Origin: Lineus longissimus
Taxonomy: Eukaryota > Nemertea > Pilidiophora > Heteronemertea > Lineidae
Direction of reading: 5' to 3'
Length of the DNA stretch: 64,000 bases
Assembly (NCBI RefSeq): GCF_910592395.1
Contig: NC_088317.1
Span: 7,750,001 to 7,814,000, forward strand
A model generated the notes under the pieces. That model was not told where the DNA came from and did not search any database. It saw only the letters and a list, made by a program, of their open reading frames with translations. The position numbers were made by a program, and so were the translations under genes. Within the stretch, counting starts at the first letter, position 1; every line of letters begins with the position of its first letter. Shown one piece after another: positions 28,301 through 40,847 of this stretch.

Positions 28301-31300
28301 AAATCTATTGAATGTTGCTGAAAAGAAAACACTTACTATGTTAGAAGCCATGTACATGATAACACCACCACCACCATTATCAATATCATCACAAGTCAAC
28401 TGGGGAATATGTGTGATATTTGTTCAAAACTTGCGTATATGGTATTTGCAGGTCTATTGTATTGTTACATATTTTTCACTTTCAAAATTAACTTTTTTAC
28501 TAGAAATTATGAATCAATACTAACCGTAAGAAGCGTATGAAATTACAGAAGGCCTTCGTCGAAAAATGTAATGTACTTGTACTCATTCGTGTCATTAAAC
28601 CTGAAAGCAGCACAGCATAACAGTGAAATTACCGTGACATCAATGGATGTCAAACTAACATAGTGACGTAAATTTGAATTCGAAGTGCACAAATTCACAA
28701 TTAAGGTTTCGAACACATTGAGAACTGAAAAACTTCATACAAATGCTTTCACACCAATGATATGATTGTGGCGCTCCTGATGAGGTATCGCCCTCTGCTA
28801 AGCAGCTTTGGTCGTAACTAGGGTAAATGTTTTTTTCAAGTGATATGAGCGATGCAATACCTTAGTTTCCACCAGCGCCACGTAGCAGTCAATGAAGTTG
28901 TGCTGGTACTCCATTAACGTCATGCTTCAAATTTGAAGAAATTAATATTACCTTCATCAAGTACGTAATAATATTACACCAGGCCTTTGTCGAAAATGTA
29001 GATCTCGAAGTCTAACTGTAATGAAAGAAAACATCAATGTGACAATATGGTTTACTATGTATGAGGGGGAGAACGGGTATTTTCGGGACACTGGGATGGG
29101 CCGAAAATAACTGTCGGGATTCGGGATAGACACCCTTATTTTAGCGGGATTCGAGACAAGCCGTGTTTTGCGTCACGATTCGGCTAAAATTGCGTATTGG
29201 GAAACGGGATAAGCCTTTTTTTCCTAACGGGACGTCGAGACAGTTCCCCCCCCCCCCCCTTCCCCGTTCCCACCCTCATGACATGTAGCATTGTTTGTAG
29301 GCCTATTGTTACTCACAATCTATTTTTTTGTAATTGATACTGGTAGTATCAATGTGAAATATGCCACACGTTGGGAGCATGCAAGGCCTAGTACAATACA
29401 CCATCATCACAATCAAATATTTCAATAATACACTGTCAACGAGAATGAATGTTCAACCATCAATCACGTGCATTGTAGTAGTGTACATCCCCCATCCCAT
29501 GAGTATGACGGCTTGCGCCCCGCTGACACGACGAGCACATGGCTGAGCCAATCCATCGCCTATACACTACTTTACAAAAATCGACACCTACTGAAACTTT
29601 CACTAATTATTCTCGGAAATGTACTTTATCGTTACATCAATAAATGCACATTCGAATTTCAAAACTACCACTTATTTTTGCCGTGAAACTGACCTGAGTT
29701 ATCGAAACACCGTCAAAAGAGGAAGAAGCAGGTCCGCATTTATCGAAATATTGCTAAATATAATTTTCAAAATGTCGACCAAATTACCAATTAAATCACA
29801 ATAAACTTATCAAATGTTCACTCATGCCTTTGGGTGAAAAAATACTGATTTTTCAATCATTCTCAATTTTACAAATCACCAATCACAAAAAGAAATAATG
29901 ATGCAATTACCCAAAATAGATGAGATTTGACCACTGGTATAATTCCGCCATCTTGGATATCGGCATCGTCATCACCACTTCAAATTCTAAAGTCTTATTC
30001 AGGCCTAATATGTGTCACCTGCTGTGGTAAAATGGCTTGTTTTATCAATAAATAACAAAATATGATCTTTGTAAATAAAATCGGAGATCTTCTGGTGTGT
30101 TTTTATGTGAATTTATTACGAACTATCAATGCAGCGCAGGGCAGCCATCGTGTTCTCATGCGTAGTGGCGATGCGATAGCCATCCGCGGCACTGCTTTTC
30201 AAGATGGTGGCAATTGCCCAGTGCTAGAGGCGTTGTAAGGAAAATTGAGAGCAGGCCCCTAATGAATGAACTCTCAACGATATCGATATATTTTCGTAAT
30301 TCCAGCACAACTGTTCACCAATGAACGTCCACCGACAATCCCACTTAACGAATATTAATATCAATTCATATCATGTATCTTAAGACGCTTTTATTTCATT
30401 TTAAAAAGAGTTATCGAGTGAACGATGACCTCCTACCGCACCCTCGAAATAAACAGCCAAAATGACCACAAAAACACCTTTTTAGAAAAAAACAGCGATT
30501 TTTACGAAATAAATGTCATCAGAGACGAAACTAGACACTAATTTAGCTAGGTATGCACAGTAATAGTACCTGAAGTGATCGATTTCAAGGAGAAAATACA
30601 CTGAAAACAACTTTTCAGGAACAGAAATAAGATCACATTGTGAATAATAATGTCTCCGCTAAAATACACTACGAAATACACTAGGCAATGCACTACGCGA
30701 TACACGGTAGAGATGCAGTTGAGTTTGTTATTGTTTTGACTTAGAAGCCCGCCCATATCATAATATATTAATGTATTCATGAAGTATGAACTCATTTCTG
30801 TCCCATACAACTCTAAGAACAGTCAATTTCTCCTTAAATCATCACCGAAACCGCGATATCCGCAGGAAGATTTCGTTCTAGTGTCCGAAAATGCATGATC
30901 TTACAGGGGCGCTAACTCGACAAATAGAGGGGATCTATGGGGATCTATGCAAGTTTAAGGTATTACAGGTCTCGAACTTGTAAAATCTGTAAACATGCCT
31001 CCAAATCCCATTATGATAATGAAGAGATTGCCCCATATCTGGGAGACTGTTTTGAAACCATCGCTAATTTTGGAAGATCGGTGCCGGCTATTTGGTTTAA
31101 AAAACCCTTTTTTTCCCCATCAAAACAGCACTTTTCATTATTCAAATGATAGCTTATTGTCTGAAGACTTATTTCATAGCAGAAAAGTACTAATAACTCT
31201 GATTTGATGCGAAAAATCTAACTTTTTTGATGACTTGATTTTCCCTTGGCCGTGGATCGAGTTTGTTTACAATATGCAGCGCCATCTTGGAAAAGCCGTG

Positions 31301-31320
31301 ACGTCACCGCGGTATCCTCC
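28301..31320. other. Long non-coding stretch
   Basis: No convincing ORF or exon. A C-run lies at 29246-29262, and a GGGATTCGGGATAG-type G-rich repeat at 29085-29170. Otherwise nothing is recognised. Confidence 0.3.
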
Positions 31321-31337
31321 TTGGCAACCACAGTTAC

Positions 31338-31500
31338 CATGATTCCCATTGTTTCCTTCCTCGTGACGCAATTATTTCATGACGTCATGAGCCATTGACC
31401 ATTCACGCAAGTAGATTATTCACACCGGCGCCACTGAAGTGCGGGTGTGGGACATCATGATTTCAAAAATCGTCTGCTAGGACATATGTACAGGACAACG
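31338..31500. repeat. Dispersed repeat, second copy of 23800-23960
   Basis: GATTCCCATTGTTTCCTTCC, GACGTCATGAGCCATTGACC and GCGCCACTGAAGTGCGGGTG match in order. Confidence 0.75.
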
Positions 31501-32960
31501 TGTGTGAGGGCACTAACATTGGAATAACGCTAAAAGCAGTAGTTGGTTTTAGGATTGGCCGTTAGGCGCCGCAGGCTAATGTGCGCGTGTTAGCTGCGCG
31601 CGCACTAGCTGCCCTGAGACTGTGTATTTAAGGTGTAAATAAATGCACGTGTATAAACACAGACATGACATGTCAGCCGGCTTTTTCAAAAGAGGGAGAT
31701 TGAACATGAAAACAAGACAAAACATAACATAAAATTTGCATCAATCGATATTAAACCTTGACCAGAGCCTACATCATCGCAATGTCTTGGGCTAGCTAGT
31801 AGAAATCCGAGAATGTCTGATTTAACGAGCAGAAAATGTTAGAATCACGGTGCTGCCCTAAACACGCCCACTTTTCTGTGTTGTGACTGTGTATTGACTA
31901 TTGTGAATTTTGTGTGTTCCAACGCTAACCCTAACCCTGATAACCTCACCAGTTGCTCAAAAACTGCATTGATGGTTCGGTAAAGGTAGGAAATATAATG
32001 ATATTACATGAAACATGGCTTTATATTGAAATAAAAGTTTGTTCATATGATATAAAGTCACTTAAGCTAAGGACACTTTAACTTTGTCACATCCTTCCTC
32101 CTTGTCTGTTTTAACACTTTCTCTGATTTCATTTGTGATTTATCCCAAGGTCTATTGTTTTACTGTTACAAAGGAGATATGTAGTGTTCCTTTATGCATG
32201 GAAAACTGGTTTGAATGAGTTATTTTTTAACAAAAACAAATGATGTGGAAGACAAAATTGTGACTGTCCTTCAGAAAATGGCATTTTCAACTCGTTCGGC
32301 ACCACCAACAACCGAGAAAAATGTAAAAGACCGTTGGTGTTGAATTAGATCTGTGCAGAATTGGGAATATATCAGGAAATTGTCCCAGTGGATGAGGTGA
32401 TTTTAGGCAATTCTTAGGCGTATTGCATTAGGTCTTATTTTGGCCCTTTTTGACCGATCTAACCCTTATATTTTCTGTAATTCACACTGAACAACTTACT
32501 TTTAGTCCGTTTCATCATTTGTAATCCCCTCATACCAAAAACAGATAAAAAAAACTATAATTCATTAATTTTAGGTTTTTCGGTTGACTTTAACTGAAAA
32601 TCCTCATAGACCCCAACCCTTAGTACCTGATTTATCAGTCGAATATGGCAAATATACTTTTTTTGGTGGAAATGATCTGGAACAATCATTTATTCATATA
32701 AAGCTGGTATATATGTCCATCGCACGGTAAATTTGTTTTTAATTGAATTTTTTTGAAAATAGCCCCAAAAAGTACCCGGCCCAATATTGAAAGGGTCCAT
32801 TTGAACCCTCCAAACGTAGTCGATTTGCACCGAATGCTAAATAATGTTGAGATCTATGCCCTACCAACAAAATATGATGAAATGAAAACATTCGTAATGA
32901 TTTTAGCTGTAATTTCAGCCATTATCTAAAGAGCCCCTTCCGCCGCCTCTTTTCTGTTAT
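31501..32960. other. Non-coding stretch
   Basis: No gene recognised. A short CTAACCCTAACCCTGATAACC at 31924 has only two telomere-type units and is not telomeric. Confidence 0.3.
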
Positions 32961-32969
32961 ATTCCTGAT

Positions 32970-34450
32970 GGAGACAAGTCTTCAGTGTGCTGTCCCAATC
33001 AATCAACAAGATAGTCTCATAGAGATGATATTTATAGAGACAAGTATTCAGTGTGCCCTCCCAATAAGTCAACAAAATGTCGCATGGAGGTGTCACTTAT
33101 GGACACATGACTGTCTTGTCTCAATCAGACAACAAGATTGTCATTAAGAGATTCCCTTTTGGAGGCAAGTCTTCGATGTGCTGCCCCAATCAGCAAGGTG
33201 TCCTCATATAGATGTCACTTATGGAAACATAGTCTTGTCTCAATCAGAATACAAGATGGTATCAACAAGATGTCCCTTTTGGAGGCAAGTTTTCAGTGTG
33301 CTCTCGAAGGGATGCCACTAGAGACAGGTCTTCAATGTGCTGTCACAATCAGCCAACAAGGTGTCCGCGTACATATGTCACTTATGGAGACATGTCTTGT
33401 CTCAACCAGACAACTAGATGGTCTCAAAGACATGTCCCTTTTTGAGGCAAGTCTTTATTGTGCTGTCGAAGGGATGCCACTTATAGAGACAAGTCTTCAA
33501 TGTGCTGTCACAATCAGCCAACAAGGTGTCCTCATACATATGTCACTTATGAAGACATGTCTTGTCTCAATCAGGCAACTAGATGGTCTCAAAGACATGT
33601 CCCTTTTTGATGCAAGTCTTCAGTGTGCTCTCGAATGGATGTCTTTTATGGAGACAAGTCTTCAATGTGCTGTCACAATCAGCCAACAAGGTGTCCTCAT
33701 ACATATGTCACTTATGGAGACATGTCTTGTCTCAATCAGACAACTAGATGGTCTCAAAGACGTGTCCCTTTTTGAGGCAAGTCTTTAGTGAGTTGTCGAA
33801 GGGATGCCACTTATAGAGACAGGTCTTCAATGTGCTGTCACAATCAGCCAACAAGGTGTCCTCATACATACGTCACTTGTGAAGACATGTCTTGTCTCAA
33901 TCAGACAACTAGATGGTCTCAAAGACATGTCCCTTTTTGATGCAAGTCTTCAGTTTACTCTCGAATGGATGTCTTTTACGGAGACAAGTCTTCAATGTGC
34001 TGTCACAATCAGCCAACAAGGTGTCCTCATACAGATGTCACTCTTGGAGACTTGTCTTGTCCAATCAGACAAGATGGTCTCATAGAGATGTCCTTTATGG
34101 ACGCATATCTTCAGTGTGCGTGCTGCACCGAACAGACAACAAGGTGGTCTCATTGAGATGTCACTTATGGAGACTATGGTGTGCTGTCCTGATCAGACAA
34201 AAAGGGGGTCTCAAATGGATGTGTTCGGTGTGGTCTCAAAGGTATGTAGGCATGTCTTCAGTGTGGGGTCCCAATCGGTCAACAATATTTTCTCATAGAG
34301 TCTAGAGCGTTCCTTATGGAGGGAAGTCTTCGGTGTGCAGTCCTAATCGGACACCAAGATGTTCTCAAAGAGATATTGCTTATGGAGCCATGTCTTGGTG
34401 TGCAGTCTTTAACAGACAACAAGGTGGTCTCACAGAGATGTCACTGTGAT
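32970..34450 (+). repeat. 165-bp tandem repeat with an in-phase open frame
   Basis: CAATCAGCCAACAAGG starts at 33346, 33511, 33676, 33841 and 34006, exactly 165 bases apart; outer units are more diverged. Because 165 is 55 codons, frames repeat, and one + frame is open for 216 codons (33138-33788) and again for 93 (33804-34085). The peptide unit includes MSLMETCLVSIRQLDG and SLQCAVTISQQG. Cys-rich but no known domain; it may be only a satellite. Confidence 0.85.
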
Positions 34451-34785
34451 ACAAAGAAGAGTCACAGAAATGAACTTTAGCCTAGTGAAAAAGATAAAAG
34501 ACAAGGCGATAGATTTCAGGTCATTTAATTATTATTATCTGCTCTGCTCATTGCCCACACCAAACCCTTATTCAAGACTTTAAAATCATTAGAAGTAACA
34601 GATATACACACTCTACTACAAATGAAGTTTCTACACAAATTTTTCAATAATTGCGATCTGGGTTACTTCATTCATGCATCAAAACAAATGACCAAATACA
34701 TCCTCACAATACTAGAAACGGGCAGAAATCAATAATCCCACGATCCCGACTTAACATTAGGAAAAAATACCATTTTTGTCACTCA

Positions 34786-34962
34786 GTAGAACCTCTCTAT
34801 TAAGGACACCATCGGGACTGCCAAATGCTGTCCTTAATAGAGAGGTGTCCTGATTAGAGAGGTCATATTGAATGGAAAGTACCAATTTGGGACCAAAACT
34901 AGTGTCCTTAATAGTGAGGTTGTCCTTCATAGAGAGGTATCCGCTAAGGGAGGTTCCACTGT
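34786..34962. mobile_element. 177-bp MITE with CAGTRGAACCTC ends
   Basis: Left end CAGTAGAACCTCTCTATTAA, right end AGGGAGGTTCCACTG, giving matched inverted ends. Internal inverted motifs include TAATAGAGAGGTGTCCT. Same family at 26386, 26772 and 53070. The right end is followed by TA. Confidence 0.75.
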
Positions 34963-36550
34963 ATCTTCAATTCCCTTTCTGCCTTTAAGTATCAGGATAA
35001 AATTCACACTCACAGTCTTCATGACTTCAATATGTATAAAAATCATTTACTGGGATTATACAGTTCTCGCTGTGTAATTCCACAATTTTACATAATGTGT
35101 TCACACTTGAACTTTCAATATTCACCACACATTTAATTTTGCCAAACATGATTATCATTTGTACATATGTGGCTGGGGCACTTTAGGTACATTACCACGG
35201 TGGCAATTGCAGGACAAGGGCTTTTAAAATTATGTCAGTCATTTCAAACAACTTGATCTGTCTACTACTCTCATATATAATAAGCTCAAAAGGCCCAAAA
35301 AGCGGTTGTTGTCAGAGAAAAATATTACCGGTACAAGTACTTGCTGGAAATTCTTGCAGCCATTCAGTTTACTGTCATGCTGATTTCAACTTAACTCAAT
35401 GAATGTTATCTTGGGACTTGAAGAAATGTGTAAATACCCTACAACTTGGGCACTGTCATGTTTCTCAGGAAAGTCAAGTTTTTCAGATAAATGCCAGAAA
35501 AAGCCATTATCTCTCGTCAAAGGGCTCTAGTTGAGATGAGGCACGAGCGAAGAATATAAATGTAATGGACGCCATTTTTCAAAACTTTCCAAGATTACTC
35601 AAACAAATTATTACAGAAGATGATTAACGAGTGTCGCGTAAATGAATACGCACATTGCTTGATTACACGACACACCTCAATCTTTTATTTTAACTTTATA
35701 TTCAAAACTTAAACATTGTGTTTCTTGCGAATGACCAATGGTGCGCAGTCAACCTCTTGAATCCCGGTGACCGACCAGTCAGTCATTTTGAAATAATGTT
35801 TTTTTCCCCAACGACCGACAGGTCGGTCTCAGTAATATTTTTATTCCCTTGAGCTGGGACGCTATTTTATTGCTGGTTTCAGCGTGTTTGATGTACAGTA
35901 GGGCCAGTTAGAGCAAGCCTGGGTAGATGGTGCCTCGTCACCGGACTTTGGTGGTTGTATGCGGGCGCCATACATCGTGAACGTCAGACCCAATTTCGCA
36001 ACCACGTGACCACCCTGGGATCCCGTGATTTTCAAGTTTTGGGAGTCAAGAGGATAAACGCAGCAAACCAATCTAGAATGATCTGGATCGGTCAAGATCA
36101 CTGGTTCCGTGTAAATGGCCCTCACGTGTCTGCATAGGTTATGGTATTCCAACCACTTCAAGCACTTGGTTTGGTACCAAAATTATTAAAGGACCTTAGG
36201 CATTATTAACCCTTTGGCTCCCGAGGCCTATGTAACGCGATGTACCGAGATTTTTTACCAGTTTTATGCAAAATAACGTAAAAATACTTTTAAATATTGT
36301 ACCTCCTTCATTATGCATCCTTGATTTATAGTCATAGTTCCACCTATTGTTGTGTATTTGGTTGAGACGGTTGTATGTGTAACGACGACAACAACGAGTA
36401 ATGGCGAGGAGTTTAAGATGTCCGCGCCCACCCATGAGAGCACGTGCGATGAACATTTGTAAAGTTTGATTGATTTTGTAGCAAGCAAGGAGAAATAAAC
36501 GTTGTTTTGTTTAAGAGGTTGAGGAGTTATAATATGTAAAGTCAAGGACT
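34963..36550. other. Non-coding stretch
   Basis: The longest frame, 99 codons on the minus strand (35862-36161), lacks a recognisable domain and could be repeat-derived. Nothing else is supported. Confidence 0.3.
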
Positions 36551-36790
36551 TAGTGAGCCCCCCTTTAGGTCGGGGGAGCTCCCCCGAACCCCCCTACGAG
36601 CATATGTTAAGTGCAAGCTCTAACAACTACAGCTGTTACAATGGGGGGACACCCCCCAAACCCCCCTCCGTCGACATAGGTTTTTACCAGTGCGTTGGGG
36701 GGAAGCTCCCCCCAAACCCCCCCGGTGGACAGTCAACTAGCCCTTCTGTGTCATACTGCTGGAGGGGGGTGCGATGGGACCATCCATATA
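36550..36790. repeat. C/G-run-rich repeat
   Basis: Repeated GGGGGAGCTCCCCCGAACCCCC-like blocks (36575, 36640, 36700) with GGGGGG/CCCCCC pairs. Similar blocks occur at 25440-25540, 44050-44130 and 47548-47572. Confidence 0.5.
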
Positions 36791-36839
36791 GTTCCTTCCG
36801 ACACATTTTTGTTTTGGTAATTAATGTAATACATTGTGA

Positions 36840-36985
36840 TTGTCCTTATTCACGGGAATCGGGCGTTTCCAGTGATATACGACACTTAAATGGATTGTCC
36901 TCATGCATTCACTTTGGAAACGCATTTTAAAATAGATGTCACGTCCTGTTAATGGGGCACGTCATCATCGCGTACATTTGGGAAA
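36840..36985 (+). repeat. Dispersed repeat, copy also at 46905-47035
   Basis: GGGAATCGGGCGTTTCCAGT through GCGTACATTTGGGAAAAACT is present in the same direction at both places. Confidence 0.8.
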
Positions 36986-37599
36986 AACTCCCTAACGAGA
37001 CCGGAGCAGACGGCTGAAAGTAGTTTATTTATTGGCCGCTAGGGTACAGAATGTACGTCGCTCACCCGAATTTTTCACGCAACTATAGCTAAATAGAGCT
37101 AGTTCTAGTTTGTGATTCATTTTGATACTTCAGATTTGGGCAGTAGACCAATATAACTTAGTCGTCAGTGTGGTTTTAAGCTGGAAAAACGTATTTATTT
37201 TTCTTAAAGTGCCTTTTTTGGACGGGTGTGTGCGATTGTTTTGTTTTTATGTCACGTGACCTCGACCATGTCGACACAAAATTGAAATAAACCACCCTTT
37301 TCTGTCATTATTTAGGACGGATATTTCTCTAATAAAAATATTAATATAATTGGCCAATTTCTTAGGCATATGATGTAGCGAATTCCCATGAAGATTTTAA
37401 TTTAATTTAACTTAATTTCAACCAATGGGATAGCAACCACCACCGGAAGATCGCGGAGAAATCGGTAAACTCAACGGAGTTAATTCAGAAATTTACCAAA
37501 AAAAATTGTTTGTAGGATATACAATAGTTACTCTCTTTATTTCTAATCATTCACTATATACTCCCGCACACACGTGTATCTTAAGAGCCCCTCCTAAAG

Positions 37600-38045
37600 G
37601 GGGTCTTATCAATATACAGTCCCTACAGAACACCTATGATAAAACCCCGTGTTTTTTCAAGACCCGTGTCTTCGCCGTGTGTCAAAAAACCCGCGGCGCA
37701 CTTACACCTATCAGTTGTGTTAGATAATGATTAATAGCCCCGGCGACAGGTGCGCTGTAGGAAGGGAGCTCTCCTGTGTTTCTTTCCCGTTGGAGGGGAA
37801 TTTCGCATGCGCAATACCGAGGCAACTACACCGCGCCATCTGTCGCCGGATCTTAGAACTTGCAATCAAAAACCTGTGTTGAACACGGGTCTAAATTAGC
37901 CCCCGATTGGCCGCATCAAGCTCGATGGGGCTAATAGACACGGGGATTTGACACACGGGTCTATTTAGACACGACAATTCATAGGTGTAAGCGCAAAAGA
38001 CACGGGGATTTGATAGGTGGAAGTACGACTAATAAAACCATACAT
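37600..38045 (+). repeat. About 430-bp dispersed repeat, inverted copy at 45608-46015
   Basis: AAAACCCCGTGTTTTTTCAA, GGCGACAGGTGCGCTGTAGG, CGGATCTTAGAACTTGCAAT and AGCTCGATGGGGCTAATAGA appear as reverse complements in opposite order at the other site. Inside it, CCCGTGTT/AACACGGG and related short palindromes recur. Confidence 0.85.
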
Positions 38046-38480
38046 TTTCGTAAAGCTGATTACCTTGGCTATCAATTGGCGTTGTTTCTGGGTATCAATT
38101 AGGTAAGAGGTAATCAATAATCAGTAATAATCAATATTTTTTGATTGATTTTGCTCTAATTGATTGATTTTTCTGATTTGAACAAAGTATATGGAACTGT
38201 AATTGATGCAGTTACAACCTGTTAATGATCAACGTAACTTGATTGATAACCTTTGATTGACTATTGTCTATTACTGATTGATCGAATAATACAACATAAT
38301 ATTAATTTATATGCTAATCAGTTCTTGTACTGTGACGCTGCACAAGCGCCAATCAAACTGCAGCGCCCTCTGTAAACTATGAATGAAACTAAATCTAGTC
38401 TTCTGCAGATCACCAGGGACACGAATACACTGTACAATAGCGTCTAACGTGTACCGAGAGTTCTATACTAAAGCATTGGT
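38046..38480. other. AT-rich non-coding stretch with TGATTGAT repeats
   Basis: 38090-38290 repeats TGATTGATT and AATCAAT-type words, a degenerate simple repeat. No gene. Confidence 0.4.
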
Positions 38481-38483
38481 ATA

Positions 38484-38540
38484 GGGACGATATATCGTAC
38501 CGCCTACGCGAGACAAAATACAGGGACGATATATCGTCCC
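38484..38540. repeat. Paired GGGACGATATATCGTCCC palindrome
   Basis: A perfect 18-base palindrome at about 38522-38539 and a one-base variant (GGGACGATATATCGTACC) at about 38484, 38 bases apart. Confidence 0.75.
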
Positions 38541-38665
38541 CTCTAGGGAGGCGAGGGGTTAAGGGCAATATTACCCAGCTGTCCGCTGCCCAGTCACCTC
38601 CTGTTCTACATAAGTAGTTTCCATCAACAAATTGCACAAAAAAAGGAAAAATTCCAAAGACTGAA

Positions 38666-39169
38666 TTATCGCGCTTTTCTGATGTTGACCCATTTAGCTC
38701 TCCAAGCAGTGACCCTTTTCACGTGGAACAGTGCACGAGTAAGGCGTCTCCTGGAGTTAGGACCTACCCTGTGATGTCTTGGTACTGATATTATGACGGG
38801 AAAGGTATTTCGTGCCAGGACTTGTGCTACCAGAAATAATGAATAACACGTTTTTCTACTATCTAAGAGCTGAAACAAAATGGCTAAAGCATCAAACATG
38901 ATTGGAGATTGGAAAAATAGTTTATAGGTGAACCAGAGGAAGAACAAAAATACTGCAATAACAAGAGCAACGCAGGGCATAGCATATGCCCCGGTGAGCA
39001 CTTTGAGTTGGTGTATTAGGAAAGTGAAGTGTTTTTCAGACAACCCCGGGCAGCTGGTGTCATAGCTGACTAGGTTTAGTTGACATCGTGAAAGAGTTAT
39101 TGGTCTGTAATGCCCGCTGTACACGTTATCTTTTTCTACCCACAAAAAAGTTACATGGTTATTACTCAA
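38666..39169 (-). CDS. Hypothetical 167-residue ORF with one likely membrane helix
   Basis: The longest minus-strand ORF in this part. It has a hydrophobic segment (CVALVIAVFLFFLWFTYKLF, residues about 91-110) and a basic C-terminus rich in Arg. No domain, splice context or repeat copy was recognised. In AT-rich DNA of this size a 167-codon frame could be chance. Confidence 0.2.
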   Translation of the reverse strand: MSNNHVTFLWVEKDNVYSGHYRPITLSRCQLNLVSYDTSCPGLSEKHFTFLIHQLKVLTGAYAMPCVALVIAVFLFFLWFTYKLFFQSPIMFDALAILFQLLDSRKTCYSLFLVAQVLARNTFPVIISVPRHHRVGPNSRRRLTRALFHVKRVTAWRAKWVNIRKAR

Positions 39170-39249
39170 AGCGTTCTTGTTAAAATGAGAGGAAACGAAA
39201 AGTTTACAGACGCCTGACGCCTACCGGCTGACGGACATTGGTAAAACAT

Positions 39250-39291
39250 AATGCCTCCGCAATGCTTTACGCATTGGCGGGGGCATAACAA
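39250..39291. repeat. Short hairpin, probable MITE end
   Basis: ATGCCTCCGCAATG and CATTGGCGGGGGCAT pair around a short CTTTACG loop with two mismatches. Confidence 0.55.
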
Positions 39292-39889
39292 GCTGCCTAT
39301 TACTTTAGAGTCACACTCCACCAAAAAACATCGATGAAACCCCAGTAAAAACAGTAGTAATAGAAGATTCAGCAGAAAGCATCTAAAATTGTTTGGGTAG
39401 ACACCTGCGATATAAATTAAAACTGACCACATTCGGCATTTAAATCAACTGTTCTAGGAACAAACGTCTTGGCGCCAAAACCCGATGTTGGCGAAAATGA
39501 CATAATATCATGTAAAATCCAAGGAAGACATCAAGGAATTGCCTACGAGTGGGCACCTGCAAAAATGTCAGTTGCAGCAGAAACTAGTCTAATCCAAAAT
39601 GTGTGTAATCCATTTGTGACTGTGTAATTCACTATGAAATAAATCCTTAATCCTTAATGTTTCCATTTCTTCTATGCACCGACACTGCCTCAAGAATATT
39701 TCCGCCTCAATTTTGTTAAGTCCCTTGCATTGTTGTACTAAACAAATCATAGCCTGGAAAATCAAATTATAAAATTTCATCTATGATGTGATGATAATGC
39801 TTTACTTTGATAACAAAATAAGTGTATAATAAGAATGCAGTGGACAATCAAGTGACATATTTTCGTGTTTCCCAACAAAATCAGCCCAA

Positions 39890-40062
39890 ATAACGATAAT
39901 AACAAGGAGTTTTATATGGCGCTTTAAAAGAGCTTTCATTACCCAGCCTATCCAGAAGGTAAGAGTTACAACGTGGCACATGCCGGGTATCGAAGCCAGG
40001 ACCTCCCGATCACAATGTTGATGCTCAAACGTTGTGCCACTGCGTTCCTCTGAGCACAAATT
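39890..40062 (-). mobile_element. tRNA-derived SINE
   Basis: On the minus strand a tRNA-like head carries an A-box-like AGTGGCACAACGTTTGAGC and a B-box-like GGCTTCGATACCC, about the normal distance apart. After a body with CTGGATAGGCTGGGTAATG it ends in GTTATTATCGTTATT, a SINE-type tail. The head is not a functional tRNA: the acceptor stem does not fold convincingly. Confidence 0.65.
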
Positions 40063-40340
40063 ATTCCATATGCCTGAAAATGTACCCATCTCTGTACGTA
40101 GGTCTTTTATTGTTTCATGACTATCCACAGGATAATGCATGAAGTGATTCAAAATCATCTCTAGGCACTGTATTTGGTTGCAGCCGGTCAGTTTAACCCA
40201 ATTCGCTTCAAGTTTCTCGCCTGTCATGTGCTGTACTTTCATGGAGAGATACCATCAATAAGGCTGACCATTTGTCAAATTTCAGACCCACCTCTGGCTC
40301 ACGGACATTCATCATGGTTTTCATCTCTGTCTGCGGCAAC

Positions 40341-40372
40341 TCATCCTACAAGAAGTTTATGATGGCCTCCAT
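40341..40372 (-). CDS. Possible exon segment downstream of 40514-40588
   Basis: A TTATTTCAG acceptor at 40373-40381 precedes it. One reading frame from the previous exon ends at TGA 40341-40343; another reading of the same DNA (MEAIINFL, stop, DELPQTEMKTMM) is more protein-like but has a TAG. Which is right is unclear. Confidence 0.25.
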
Positions 40373-40513
40373 CTGAAATAACATAACATTTGTCAAATGA
40401 AAGGTATCAAATTGCTGTTTGCTGTGCAAATTGTCCATGACGAAGTCGGAAGATGAACTGATGGAGAAGACATGAATGGTTAAAAGGCAATTTAAAAATT
40501 GCATGTTTCTTAC

Positions 40514-40588
40514 CTCCCAGTCCAAGATTGTTGTAAAGCTCTTCTGGCTTCTTACGAAAGGTTTCTTTACACATGTTTATCACACACG
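40514..40588 (-). CDS. Candidate host exon C, 75 bases
   Basis: Flanked on the minus strand by a strong acceptor (TTATTTTTTTGCAG) and a GGGAG|GTAAGA donor. One frame reads CVINMCKETFRKKPEELYNN with no stop; the frame continuing from exon B's main frame ends after about seven codons. So it is either a late coding exon with a stop or is read in another frame. No family recognised. Confidence 0.45.
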
Positions 40589-40720
40589 CTGCAAAAAAAT
40601 AACAATTTGAATCCTTTGAAAACATTTCGACAATCATATTCATCATAAAGACATAAGAAACGTTTCTGCGGCTGTCTAAGTGCAGACAATGACAGTCAAA
40701 CCTTTTTTGCCTTTACATAC

Positions 40721-40847
40721 CTGTAGCACGAGAAGTAAAAAGCTTTATGGACTGAATGATGCAGGAGCTGAGCTTGTGTATGAAGTTGAACTTCATCATA
40801 CATGTATGAATTTTCAGAAAAGAAGTTTGACCCAGCACAAAGCCCAA
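40721..40847 (-). CDS. Candidate host exon B, 127 bases
   Basis: Minus strand: acceptor with pyrimidine tract CTTTTTTTCATCTGACTCTGAG and donor TACAG|GTATGT. In the phase set by exon A it is open over 41 codons, including NFFSENSYMYDEVQLHTQAQ. A second frame is also open from an internal ATG (MMKFNFIHKLSSC). The phase agreement with exon A supports the first. Protein family unknown. Confidence 0.4.

Noticed and set aside
31924-31944. Telomere-like CTAACCCTAACCC
   Set aside because: Only two units, no array.
35862-36161. 99-codon minus-strand ORF as an exon
   Set aside because: No splice signals or domain; could be repeat-derived.
39981-40045. Functional tRNA gene
   Set aside because: A- and B-box-like motifs are present but the acceptor stem and loops do not fold; the SINE tail explains it better.
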